Assembly: GCA_022036555.1 (NCBI GenBank)
Contig: CM039129.1
Span: forward strand, 38,098,051 to 38,162,050
Length of the DNA stretch: 64,000 bases
DNA from: Microstegium vimineum
Taxonomy: Eukaryota > Streptophyta > Magnoliopsida > Poales > Poaceae
Direction of reading: 5' to 3'
The notes beneath the pieces are model-generated. The model saw only the letters and a program-made list of their open reading frames with translations, did not search any database and was not told the origin of the DNA. Every line of letters starts with the position of its first letter. The first letter of the stretch is position 1. Below, piece by piece: positions 11,745 to 23,588 of the stretch. The position numbers were made by a program, and so were the translations under genes.

Positions 11745-12168
11745 CTAGTGCTAATGCGAAGATGATTGAAACTGTTCTCTAAGTCTAAGAGTGTCATCCT
11801 CTCTTCCGCTGCCCTCTCCGCTAACTTGGTGTTACTCTCCCTATGCCTAGCAACTATGCGTAGCAGCTTCTCCATGTCACTCTTCTCATCTTCTTCTTAG
11901 AATTGGCCTGGAGCGCCGGAGATGGATGGAGGGTTGCTAGTACACCGGACCGTCTTGTGTGACGCCTCGGACTCAAGAGAGTCACGTGTCGTCCTCTTCT
12001 CCTCGGAGGTGAGGGGAGGAACAAGCACCTTGCCCATCCCTGGTCCACCATGGTCCCTTTGAAGGCGCATCCATGTGGGTGTCGATGGCGAGTATGAGCT
12101 AGTGTAATCCGTGCTTGTACCGCCGTCGGTGGTGGAGCCGATGGCCTTCCCCTTTACCCCCAATTTCA
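11745..12168 (-). other. Foreign coding-like fragment replacing U2 spacer
   Basis: The normal spacer between copies 4 and 5 is replaced here by about 420 bp of unrelated, less A/T-rich sequence. On the minus strand one frame reads through about 140 codons with a single stop (near 11897). It has an S/T-rich start and a charged, helix-like end rich in E, K, R and L (ESNTKLAERAAEERMTLLDL and following residues). I do not recognise the protein. It looks like a captured gene or transposon fragment. The U2 unit resumes at tttcattctttgac, about 12164. Confidence 0.5.
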
Positions 12169-12391
12169 TTCTTTGACATAGATCATGATATGAAAGAATT
12201 GAGTGATTATTATTAATATATAAATCATGTGTATTGCTGAGCTACTCCAACGGAGAACAAATCTAGCATGGCATGGTTTTGCTCTTCCGCCTTTGGTGGA
12301 TTAGCGTAGGATTTAGTACCATATTGATGAGCAAAGCATTTGAGGCGGTGGAGGGTAGTATAAAACGAGGGGCATTAGGCCATAGCAACTC

Positions 12392-12585
12392 ATACCTTTC
12401 TCGGCCTTTTGGCTAAGATCAAGTGTAGTATCTGTTCTTATCAGTTTAATATCTGATATGTGAACCATGTGTCCACTTTGATATTAAAATTCTTTTTATG
12501 GGGGAGGAACTATTATAGTAGCTTGCTACTATTGTTCTCAAGCGTCGCTTTGGCGTTGCACCACTGCCCTAGCTTGGCGCTCCCC
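12392..12585 (+). ncRNA. U2 snRNA copy 5, variant
   Basis: A 194-nt copy with intact 5' half, including GTGTAGTATCTGTTC. The stem reads gtgaac...gtccac, which breaks one pair, and one base is lost before the Sm run (attaaaattcttttt for attaaatttatttttt). The Sm-type site is altered and the terminus is GCTTGGCGCTCCCC. TATAAAA is at 12359-12365 with a good USE-like gtaccatattg. Activity is doubtful because of the Sm-site change. Confidence 0.7.
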
Positions 12586-13346
12586 AACCAAAACAATAAT
12601 CAAATTTGATGGATGATTCAAAAATATTTATTGATAATTTGTTGAATAACTAGGATCCAAGCCTACAAGGTTAGTATCGCATCATAAAAAACATGAAACA
12701 AATGAAAAAATAATAAAAGAAGAAAAGACTGGACATTGCTGGCATTTAACAACAGCTAGCTAGCAGCTAATCAATGACTCCCGCCAATAGTTGCAAAAAA
12801 AGCTCTCGCCAATTGGCAACCCCCTCATATTTAATACTCCTTCTGTAAAAAAAAATACAATTCTACCAAGAATGGTTAGTACTCCTTCTGTCCAAAAAAA
12901 TGCAATTCTACTAATTCAAAGCGGTTGTTAAGCTATATACGGAAGTATTCTTGCAAAAAAACTACTAGTAGGAATATAAGAATACTATGTTTTTAAGGAA
13001 ATATAGTTATTTTATCCTTATAAGATAAGAAAATATATAACTATTTCATTCTATGACATATCATGATAGGAAAGAATGGAGTGATAATTATTAATATATA
13101 AATCATGTGTACTGTTGAGCCACTCCAACGGAGAACAATCCCGGCCGAGATCACACCTAAAGCCCGGCCCAAACACCATCCAATCTCCAAACTGGTTGAA
13201 ACATTAAGCCCAACATGATAGCATGGCATGGTTTTGTTCTTCCGCCTTTGGGTGATTAGCGTAGGATTTAGTACCATATTGATGAGCAAAGCATTTGAGG
13301 TGGTGTAGGGCAGTATAAAACGAGGGGCATCAGGCCATAACAACTC

Positions 13347-13540
13347 ATACCTTTCTCGGCCTTTTGGTTAAGATCAAGTGTAGTATTGTTCTTATCAGTT
13401 TAATATCTAGTATGTGGACCATTTGTCTACTTTGATATTAAATTTATTTTTTTATGCGGGAGGACTTATTATAGTAGCTTTCTACTGGGTTCTCAAGTGT
13501 CGCTTTAGCGTTGCACTGCTGCCCTAGCTTGGTGCACCCC
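13347..13540 (+). pseudogene. U2 snRNA copy 6, probable pseudogene
   Basis: A 194-nt copy. One base is missing in the branch-site recognition region (gtagtattgttc for gtagtatctgttc) and stem IIa is changed (tatctagtatg). The stem reads gtggac...gtctac, and the 3' stem is altered (tagctttctactggg). TATAAAA is at 13314-13320. The deletion next to the branch-site sequence argues against function. This is the last recognisable U2 in the array. Confidence 0.75.
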
Positions 13541-13589
13541 AACCAAAACAATAATCAAATTTGATGGATGATTCAAAATTTTGAATGGA

Positions 13590-16500
13590 TAATCTGTTGA
13601 ATGTTCCTGTTTTTCTCTTGCAGCCAATTGAAGAGAGCGTAGTGAAGATATTAAATACAGCCCATTGCGGGCCATCCGGCAAATTGGACATCCAGCGCAG
13701 CGGACATGGGCCTGGGCCGCCGGGGTCGCTCGCTCGCTCCACCCTAAATTTACTCCACCCCGCGTTTCCTTACCTTTTCCGTTTCCTTTCAGGCTGACGC
13801 TAAGCTGCTGTTCTCCCATCATCTATTAATGAGAAATCTTTTCCTTCTACTGTACGTATTTAATTGCTCCCCACTAAATTGGGCTTTGACATTGGGCCCA
13901 AAGGCCTTTGCGTGATGTCATACAGTATACGCTCCACTGAAAAAAGAATAGAATTTTCTCAGGGATGTTTAGTTCCCCATGAAATCTAAAATATTTTGGG
14001 TTTTGGTTCTTCATTTTGTAAAATAGAACTAAACACCACCCAAAATATTTGGCAAAAAGTGGTTCATTTCCCATTTTGCATTTTGGACTCAAGAGGCCAA
14101 AATAAGAGAATCTTTTATTTGGTTTGTGTCATAATCCCCATCATTAGAAGATGGAACTAAACACCCTATCAAAATATTTTGCATTCTGGATTTTGGAACC
14201 TAAAATAGTTGGGATTTTAGATTTTGTATTTTAGTTGGAACTAAATAGGGCCTCAGTCAATAACAAAAAGAAAGAAAGAGATACGTGTACACTATCTATC
14301 TGGGTTCTCGGCATTTTCACGTGGATGTAGAACTTGTTTTATCTCGACTAAAAAGAAAAAAAAACTTGTTTTTTAATCTAATAAAATGAAAGTTTAGTTA
14401 GGTTTTACAATTTGTTGGAAAAGTTATAAGAATGCCCAAGTACGTACATGTGTATAAAATCATACTAATTCTAATGAACAAGATTATGTATCGCATCATA
14501 AAAAAACAAAAAACAAAATGAAGAAAAAGAAACAAATAAAAGGACATTGCTGGCATTCAACAACAACTAGCTAGCAGCTAATCAAAGGTTGCCACCAATT
14601 GGCGACCCCTCATCCTTACTAATTCTTAGAGCAAGAGATACAACCAGTTGCTCGTTACCATAGTTTTTTAATCTTTTTCCTGCTCACTCATATAATAATT
14701 ACTTCTTCATAATTAATACATGTCTCACATGTCTCTCGTATTTTTTTTGGTTTTTGTGTCCAAGCTAGCTGTAAGATTACAACCTGTTTCTCCTCTCTCT
14801 TTCCTCCCCTCCATCTCATCATTTAGCCAGCTTACAACCATTTATTATACTTACTCTTAATAATCCTACTTTAATGTTGTTGTAAAGTTTAGTCTCATCT
14901 CAATCCTCTTTCATTCTTGAAGCTTCCTTGTCGAGGCTCCGATTTCTCTCCCATCACACAGCACCCCTAGCTAACTTCCTCGTGCCGTCTCCACACCCCA
15001 TGGTTCTCCCTACCACAGCACCTGCACGCACCTCCACTGATGCAATGAAAATGGGATACTGGGCGTGCTCCGCTCACGCTTGATGCCGACGCCGTGAGCA
15101 CAGCCCGCCCTGGCCTTCGCCATCCGCAGGGCATATGGTCTTCGCTTTCCCTAGCTGGAGCTGGCGGTGAGCACCTCCTCCTCTGTCAACCGCCGAACGT
15201 CCATGAATGAAATATATCATTTGTTGTGCGTCCCATATATAGGTCTAGACGCCTTGTGCGCTATTCATTTAAGTCATCTTTGTGGGATGAATTTGAGACC
15301 TCATAAATGTTTTTTTGGGACGGAAAAAGTAATAAATAAATTAAAAAGGGTTTTGTGCCTAATCCAATGGTTACTGTACATTCGATCATCCCTCGCTGTT
15401 AGTAATGGCTAAGATAAAAAAAAAAGGCAACCAATGATGGCCGGTCCATGACGATGTAGTACATGTTTTCCTCGCTCACTCTGCTTTTAATTTCCAATTG
15501 GCCCCCCCTACGTCGCCGTCTTATACTCCTATTCTGGCTATCATGCCTGAGTCCCATGAGATAAGATGTCAGAGCGATCATTCAGTCATTTTGGTACGGG
15601 CATCCTAATCTCTCCATTGAGATTATGTTTAGCATGGGTTGGGCTTCTTGAGAAAAGGAAGGGCGAAGGGGTCAGAAAAAAAAAAACCGCGTTTCGGTGG
15701 CTTCGATTTCACTGTTTTAAACTTATTTCTTAGCTTCATAAATCATTCTTGTGTGTTCGGTTTTGGTGGCTCCGATTTCACTGTTTTTAACTTGTTTTTA
15801 GCTTCAGAAACCATTCTTGTGTGTTCATCTAGTAGAGCTTTTAATTAAACTGTAAAAAACTCACTACAGAAGCCGTGCAAAAAACACTAAATGCTCACCG
15901 GCCCCTTTTCTTCTACATGAATATTGAATGTTAGTACCACGTACCGGCAGCGGGCTCAGGCTCATGGACCAATCAAGTTTGGGATACGAGAATTTTGCTC
16001 TGATGGATCTCACGTTTTTCTTGTCTAATCGAAATAATTTTTGTACAAGTCCTTCGTAATTCTTGTAAAATCCTATGTTGCAACCATCCCTGTGAGGCTC
16101 CAATAGTTCTGCCTTGTGTGCAGCGTACTAGAGGTAGGGTAGTATCATCGTATAACTGATTGATGACTTACGTTATTATTATTAAAATTTTAATTTGGAT
16201 TTTATTTTTCCATTTAATAATTACTCGTGAGGCAGAATTACCTAGAAATTCTTAGCACTTGGGCACTCATCCTAAGGCACACCCTTTTCTTTTAGCTTAG
16301 TTAGATAAAAAAAAATCATGGATCACAAAAGAAAAATACACCGGTGGTCCTTAAACTTAGCCGATGATGTCATATATATTTCAAACTTTTATTTTATGTT
16401 TTTAGTCCCTAAACATGTTCTAGCTAGGCTTTGGTGCTCGTCCAAACCGGTTTTGACCTGCTCCATAGGCTAACCTGGTGCCGGTGATACATGGGGGAAC

Positions 16501-16757
16501 TGAAGGAGGAGATACAGAGAGGGACATGCCTCTTGCACTTCATCACTCCTTTTTTTTGTCATGGCTCGATGCACCTCTTACACTTCATCGTTCGCTTTTG
16601 ATATCAATCGCTCACCGGCAGATTGTCAATACAGAAACCGTATAATACTACTACTAGTAGTAGATTGCACTACAATAGCCATATCATACTTTAGCCCTTC
16701 ACCATGTAGTGTACCATGTATCAAACTTATTAAACCCAATAATTTATCCCAATATTA
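13590..16757. repeat. Non-coding duplicated block, copy A
   Basis: This 3.2-kb block is repeated as copy B at about 17355-20690. Shared landmarks are cttttctcttgcagccaat (13605 / 17370), tccttgtcgaggctccgatt (14927 / 18177), ggcaaccaatgatggccggt (15425 / 18684), the segment around 15895 / 19150, and gaggagatacagagagggac (16505 / 20450). It also contains U2-spacer-like sequence (about 14485-14610: acattgctggcattcaacaa and ctagctagcagctaatcaaa) with no U2 gene. Copy A alone has a MITE at 13962-14252 and about 190 bp near 13680-13880. No credible protein gene is seen. Confidence 0.7.
13962..14252. mobile_element. MITE with GGG..TTTAGTTCC inverted termini
   Basis: A 291-bp element with terminal inverted repeats GGGATGTTTAGTTCC at the left and GGAACTAAATAGGGCC at the right, flanked by TCA on both sides (13959-13961 and 14253-14255). 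Copy B has the empty site (attctcaataac near 17525), which confirms an insertion. The 3-bp duplication and TIR resemble PIF/Harbinger (Tourist-like) MITEs. There is no coding capacity. Confidence 0.75.
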
Positions 16758-16857
16758 CTGATTTATACTAAATAAAATAACCAGTTAGTAGTTACTAGAC
16801 TGCCGCCCAGAGTCTTTATAATTACTAGATTCTAATAGGCCTATTATGAAAATATAT

Positions 16858-17051
16858 GGGCCTGTTTGGGATTGCTCCACAAACTCCACCGTAGAACAGC
16901 TCCACAAACTCCAGGTTTTTGTGGAGCACCTCTTTAGGTCACAACTCCACTTTTTTTTTCTCGAATGGAGTGCATGGAGCTGAAACCGTTTGGCTAAAAA
17001 ACAGGAGCGGAACTAAAAACAACGCGGAGCTAAGCAGTCCCAAATACCCCC
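16858..17051. mobile_element. Candidate MITE with GGGCCTGTTTGGGA-type termini
   Basis: A segment of about 194 bp beginning gggcctgtttgggattgct. The reverse complement of its end (gggggtatttgggactgct) matches the start at about 15 of 19 positions. It lies between copies A and B. A target-site duplication is not clear, so the exact ends are uncertain. Confidence 0.5.
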
Positions 17052-17354
17052 ATAATTAATAAAGAATATAATGATACTTAGTTGACATCTTAAATGTTAT
17101 CATATTGTCATATAAGTTTAATCAAACTTGAGATATTTTAACTTTTTAATATTTTTAGAATGTCTTATAATTTGGTATCGAGGAATAATTTGATATCGAG
17201 GAAGTAGATAATACTTATAAAAACTAAAGAAAAAAAGTAATGAAAACAAAAAAAAAACTACTCGTGGCTAGCTCGGAGTCCGCAACACGAGCGCGTGAGT
17301 GGTGACACTGACATGTTCTTGCATTTCTCTGGCAGCCAACGTGAGTCAGCGGTG

Positions 17355-19921
17355 GCATGTTCGTTCCTGCTTTTCTCTTGCAGCCAATGGAAGAGAGCGG
17401 TGAAGATATTAAATACAGCCCATTGCGCGCCATCCGGCAAATTGGACATCCAGCACTAGGCTTTGACATTGGGCCCAAAGGCCTTTGCGTGATGCCATAC
17501 AGTGTACGCTCCACTGAAAAAAAATTCTCAATAACAAAAAAAGAGATACGTGTACACTATCTATCTGGGTTCTTGGCATTTTCAAGTGGATGTAGAACTT
17601 GATTTATCTAGACTAAAAAGAAAAGAACTTGTTTTTTTAATCTAAAATCAAAGTTTAGTTAGGGTTTACAATTTGTTAGAAAAGTTATAAGAATGCCCAA
17701 GTATGTACATATGCATAAAAATCTACTAATTGTAATGAACAAGATTATGTATCGCATCATAAAAAACAAGAAACAAATGAAAAAAATAGAAAGAAATAAA
17801 AGACTGGACATAGCTGGCATCCAACAACAGCTAGCTAGCAGCTAATCAAAGGCTGCCGCCAATCGGCAACCCCTCATCCTTGGTAATCCTTAGAGCAAGT
17901 TTAATAGATACAACCTGGCTACAAGCTTTTTTTTTCAGCTCACTCATATAACATTTACCTCTTCATAATTAATATATGTCTCACATGTCTCTCTCATATT
18001 TTCTTTGGTTCTTATGTCCAAACTGGTTGCAAGCTTACAACCTGTTTCTCCTCCCTCCTCCACCTTATCATTTAGCTAGCTTACAGCCACTTATTATACT
18101 TTCGCTTAGTAATTCTACTTTAATGCTATTGTAAAGTTTAGCCTCAACTCAATCCTCTCTTTCATTCCCGAAGCTTCCTTGTCGAGGCTCCGATTTCTCT
18201 CCCACCCCACAGCACCCCCTAGCTAGCTTCCTCGTGCCGCCTTCATGACCCCATAGTTCTCGTTGCTGCAGCGCCTACACGCACCTCCACTGATCCAATG
18301 AAAATGGGATACCGGGTGTGGGCTCCGCTCGCGCTCAATGCCGACGCCGTGAGCACCGCCCGCCCGCCCTGGTCGTTGCCATCCGCAGGGCATATGCATG
18401 GCTCCGCTTCTCTGGGTAGAGCCGACGGTGAGCACCTCCTGCTCAGTCCACTGCCGAGCGTCCATGAATGAAATATACCATGTGTTGCGCGTCCCATATA
18501 GGTCTAGACGTCTCGTGCGCTGTTCATTTAAGTCGTTCTTGTGGGACGAATTTGAGACCTTATAAATGTTTTTTTTTGAAAGGAGAAAGTAATAAATAAA
18601 TTTTAAAAAGTTTCGTGCCTAATCCGATGGTTACTATACATTCGATCATCCCTCGCTGTTAGTAATGGCTAAGATAAAAAAAAAGGCAACCAATGATGGC
18701 CGGTCCATGACGATGTACATGTTTCCCTCGCTCGCTTTGCTTTTAATTTCCAATCGGGTCCCCCCTACGTCGTGGTCTTATACTTCTATCCTGACTATCA
18801 TGCCATGAGTCCCATGAGATAAGATGTCAGAGCGATCATTCAGTCATTACGGGCATCCTAATCTCGCCATTAAGGTTTATGTTTGGCATGGGTTGGGCTT
18901 CTTGAGAAACGGAAGAACGAAGGGGTCAGGCAAAAACCCCAAATTTTGGTGGCTTCGATTTCACTATTTTTAACTTGTTTCTTAGCTTCATAAACCATTC
19001 TTGTGTTTGGTTCGGTTTTGGTGGCTCCAATTTCACTGTTTTTAACTTGTTTTTAGCTTCATAAATTATTCTTGTGTGTCCATCTAGTAGAGCTTTTAAT
19101 TAAACTGTAGAAAACTCACTACAGAAGCCGTACAAAAAACACTAATAGTCACCGGCCCCTTTTCTTCTACATGCATATTGTATGTTATTAGTACCACGTA
19201 CCAGCAGCAGGCTCAGGCTCATGGACCAATCAGTGGGACCGGGCAGGAGGCTCTGTTTGGGGTACGAGAATTTTTGTCTGTTGGATCTCACGTTTTTCTT
19301 GTCTAATCGAAATAATTCTTGTAGAAGTCCTTCGTAATTCTTGTAAAATCCTATGTCGTTCCTATCATCCCCCTCAGGCTCCAATAGTTCTGCCTTATGT
19401 GCAGCGTACTAGAGATAAGGTAGTATCATCGTATAACTGATTGATTCCTTTGTTTTTTTTTAGAATTTCATTGATACCTTACATTATTATTATTAACTAG
19501 CCAATATGTCCGTGCGTTACAACAGGATTTAATTTTTCTCTCTCGACTTTGATATTATTGCCGATCCATGCACAATCATAAGATAAGATTTACATTATAA
19601 AAATATCTTCTTGTTGGATGATTTGTGTTTAGTTATGTCTACCAACGTTGTGTCTTTTTAATTTAATTTAGAGCTCTTATATTTTTTATTAATAACAACA
19701 ATGCGGGATTGCTTAATTTTTATTCTTATTATCCTATTTCTATTTGGATTAGAATTTATTTTCATGTTACTTAGAAGTCCTACGTGTTTTGTAATAGGAT
19801 ATAGGATTTAGAGCTATATTTGAACTCCTAACTTTTTTAGGTTATATTAAAAAACCCTAGTTGTAATCGAACTCTATATCGTGCTAGACAATAGTTATTC
19901 TAACTCGTATATGAGCACGGG

Positions 19922-19996
<75 letters not shown>

Positions 19997-20690
19997 TCTG
20001 GACAGATGAACTCTTCTTTAGTAGCAAGAGGGAGACACACCTAAAAAGAATGGATGGACGAAAAAAAGAACCTGGAATTTTGTCTCTTTATTATTAGGTA
20101 TAAATAGATAAATTAATCTGGTTTTTATTTTTCCTTTTAATAATTACTCGTGAGGCAGAAATTACCTAGAAATTCATAGCACTTGGGCACTCATCCTATG
20201 GCACACCCTTTTCTTTTAGCTGAGTTAGATAAAAAAATCATGAACTAGAATGTGTGGTTATGGCACTTGAAGAAAAATACAGCGATGGTCCTTAAACTTA
20301 GCCGATAATATCATATAGATTTCAAACTTTTATTTTATGTTTGTAGTCCCTAAAAATGTTCTAGCTAGGCTTCGGTGCTCGTCCAACCGGTTGTGACCTA
20401 CTCCATAGGCTAACCTGATGTGGGTGATACATGAGGGAGGGAACTGAAGGAGGAGATACAGAGAGGGACATGCCTCTTGCACTTCATCACTCTTTTTTTT
20501 TTGTGGTGGCTCGACGCACCTCTTACACTTCATCGGTCGCTTTTGGTGTCAATCGCTCACCGGCAGATTGTCAATACAGAAACCGTATAGTACTACTACT
20601 AGTAGATTGCATTGCAAGGGCCATATCTTTAGCCCTTCGATGTGACGTGTAGTGTACCATGTCTCACTTATTGAACTCAATAATTTATCA
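17355..20690. repeat. Non-coding duplicated block, copy B
   Basis: Second copy of the 13590-16757 block, colinear with it. It lacks the copy-A MITE but carries a roughly 600-bp insertion with a (TA)n tract at about 19490-20110. Similarity ends near the aattgaactcaataatttatca segment at 20688. The U2-spacer relic is at about 17755-17870. No credible protein gene is seen. The open frames at 18223-18497 follow a diverged exon-like C/G-rich stretch shared with copy A, without an intact frame in both copies. Confidence 0.7.
19490..20110. mobile_element. Insertion with actag..gtccgtgcgtta signature and (TA)n
   Basis: Present in copy B only. It begins near actagccaatatgtccgtgc and ends near ttattattaggtataaatag. 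Its middle is an uninterrupted (TA)n tract of about 75 bp (19924-19994). The start resembles a motif common at one end of short non-autonomous grass transposons (ctag...tgcccgtgcgttgc). Class not assigned and boundaries approximate. Confidence 0.45.
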
Positions 20691-22339
20691 TGAGAGGATA
20701 CAAACTTGTTATGATTGACATGAAACCACTATCTCTGTTCTAAATCAGGCACAAGTCAAACTCTATCAAGTACAATATCAACATTTATATTACTCTAATA
20801 AATAGGTGTAGGGACGGTTGGACACGAGTCCTCCCCAAGCACTTCTCCGAGCGTACTTGAGAAATAATCACTTTTTATAGCTCCGGCTCCTTAAGAAAAA
20901 TAATTCGGCTCTGACTCTCCATTCAAAAACAATTTTAGCTCCTCTAGATTCACTGGAAAACAATTCCCTTCTAGAGCGTTTGGTATGACATCTCATTATT
21001 TAGTAAATATATGTATCATTTTTTTATATAAATCTGGCTAAATTTAATACTCTTTTCTTTAGTAGCGTGCTAAAATTATATATTTTTTTAGAATGGAGTG
21101 AATATCATTTATATCAGACTGAAACAAAACCATTAAAAAAATGCGCACCTGCCTAGGAGGAACATGCTTTTGTCTGGAGTGAGAGCAGAGGTACCTTTGT
21201 GTCGCCTGCCTGCCTACCTTTCTCTCCCTTTCCACGGTCACACTCCCAGACCACATAGTAGTATCATCTGACCTGGCACAGGCAAGGTCCAGGGTCCCAT
21301 GGATCGAAAGTGCAACAGATACTAGTAGCACAATTCAGAAAAGCTGTAACAAATCCGTAGGGGCGGTGACAGGCGAGTGACAGTGCAGTGCCACCCCAGG
21401 GGGTCTTCTTGATCCATGATGATAACTGCTGCTGCTAAACTTGTTGCCAGTGAAGTGAGGCCTGTTAACGGTTAATGTACTCCATAAATGAGTACAGTAG
21501 CCAGCAAGGCGTCAACTGGGTGGCTTGGGGTAGGTCAAACACGCTAAAGAAATGTGCTGCTCATGCTTAGTCTGTCAGGGGAGAGAATAGTAGGGAGCTC
21601 CTGCATCAGCTGTCCCTATGTCTGATCTTGGGTGTGTCCAATTCCAATTCCAAATGGCCAAACATCCACGCGGAAATTCATTCAAGCCTTGAAGGCCGGA
21701 CATGTAGCACAAATGCACAATGCTAGTAATAATTTTTTTTAAGGATTTAATGGGACATACATAATTCACACATTTGGCACTCACATCACATGTACTAGAA
21801 GTTTGAGGTCATGAACTAGAAGGTTCTTGTTTTGTGATTGTCAAGAGGGGAAAAAAAAAGGAAAAACAGGAAATTTGAAGATGCTGTTCTATTGTACTAC
21901 TGCGTACTACAACTCCAATTTCAAGTCCAGTCGTCTCGTCGTTCTCAGAGGCTTCAGTCGGGAACTGATGAGATCAGTAGTACGCGCCTCAAACCGACTA
22001 GTGACCACCCCCACCCCCTGCCCAACACACAGAGCGATTAAATACGCCTTCGGAATCTGCTGCATTCAATACGCCTTCCCAAAAAAAACAAGAACAGTCG
22101 ATGCATTCCAGCCAGCCCTCACAGTGACAGTGCTGCCCAGATCCAGCCCGTCCAGTCCAGCACAGCACCACTGTTGCTGTTTTTGCCTCCAGCACCAGCT
22201 GTAGAACGCCAGCCAGCTCTTGCCTTGCCCTCCACCGTCTACCGAGCACGAGGAGAGCGCGCCTTTTGCTTTGGACGCTTGTGATTAGTAGTAGAGTGAT
22301 TAGGAAGGCAGCAATTCAACACGCCTGCCCTGCCTGATA
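20691..22339. other. Intergenic region upstream of the transporter gene
   Basis: No gene, RNA or clear transposon boundary was recognised. The 20860-21000 stretch (gctccggctccttaag...) has a MITE-like look without paired ends. From about 21990 the base composition rises toward the GC-rich promoter of the transporter gene. Confidence 0.5.
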
Positions 22340-23588
22340 CAAAACACAGGTGTAAAGCGGTAGGTGGGGTTTTTTCGAATTTTCGCAATCTTTTCCTGAT
22401 CCCCCACAAGGTTACAAAATCCCCTGCCCGTCCGTCCTGTTGCGCTTGCTCAGTTGCTCCCCGCCGCCGCCGCTGGGTACCGAGAGAGACAGAGAGAGAG
22501 GGGCCAGCAGCCATAGGAAGGAGATAAGAATAAGAATAAAAAGGGGGGCAGAGGAGGGAGAGGAAGTGAGCAAAAGGAAAAAGAAAAAAAAGGGGAGCAG
22601 AAAAAGGTGAAGGCTTTTTCCCGATTTCTTCCCCGCACTCGCTTCGCACATCTCCCTCCCTTTTCCGCCCCCACCTCAATCTCCTCTCTGGATCCTCCTT
22701 TCGAAGCTTCTTGCTTTTCGAGGAGAAGAGGTGGGGGAGAAAACCCGCAGCAGCGAGCAGCCTGTGCTTCGCTTCTGAGGAATTTCCTGTATCTTGTTTC
22801 CTAGATTTTTTTTTTTGTGTTTGTGTGCGGGTTTCGTTTTCGTGCGACTTTATTTGCTCTTTATTTTAGTGCGCTTGAGATGATGTGATGTGATGGGCTG
22901 GGTTTTCAATACTTGCATCCTTTTCGCCGCATTTCGTTACCGGAAGTTGTTCGGATAAGCGAGCGCTGCTTGCGCGAGAATCTTTGGAGTGAAGCTCCCG
23001 TCCCGTCACTCCTCTTCTTCCACGGGGGAGTATTCCTCTGCTTGCTTGTCCCTGTCTCGCCAATTCCGGGATAAGAAAGAGGAATCGGCGGTGAAGGTCT
23101 GGTCTTTGATTCCCCAAGATTTGCCTGCGAATCGTCCCGGAAATCTGAATCTTTTTTTTTTTGGTTTTTGCCTCCGTGGAATCTCTTGCTGCGTGCCACT
23201 CCATCTGAGAGTGTAGTCTGTCTAGCGCGAGACGCTAGCCGCAGCAGCAAAGGTGAAGTCTTGCGTTGCCTCCTCTCTTTGCTGAGCAATCTTCGGAAAA
23301 ATGTTTCCAGTTTTTTCTCCAGGTTTCCGCCCCTCTGTTGATGACTGAGGAAGAAAAGGTGGCGAACTTTGAGTGCTGCTCTGGCCATCAGTTTCAGTTT
23401 CTTTTTGCTGCTGTTTTCTCCCCCCCTCGTGAATCGCTTGATCTTTTTAATTCTTCCCTGTAAATTCGCCACCGAAAATCCGAGTGATTAATAGTAGGAA
23501 GCTTCCAGGAGAGAGGTGGAGCATTTTTAGGTTTTATAATTCGATTCCTCTTTCTCTGGTTGCAGCAGTCCTGTCCGATAAGCAGAAA
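22340..23588 (+). promoter_or_regulatory. Promoter and 5' leader of the NAT transporter gene
   Basis: The region is rich in C/T and GA runs (gagagagacagagagagagg at about 22481) and precedes the first ATG. A pyrimidine-rich acceptor, tctggttgcagcag, lies at 23555-23568, 20 bp before the ATG. A 5'-UTR intron is therefore likely, with the donor probably among gt sites between 22795 and 23255 (for example aaag|gtgaag at 23252). The open frames on either strand here are short, overlapping and low in complexity and are not called as genes. The transcription start is not identified. Confidence 0.45.
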
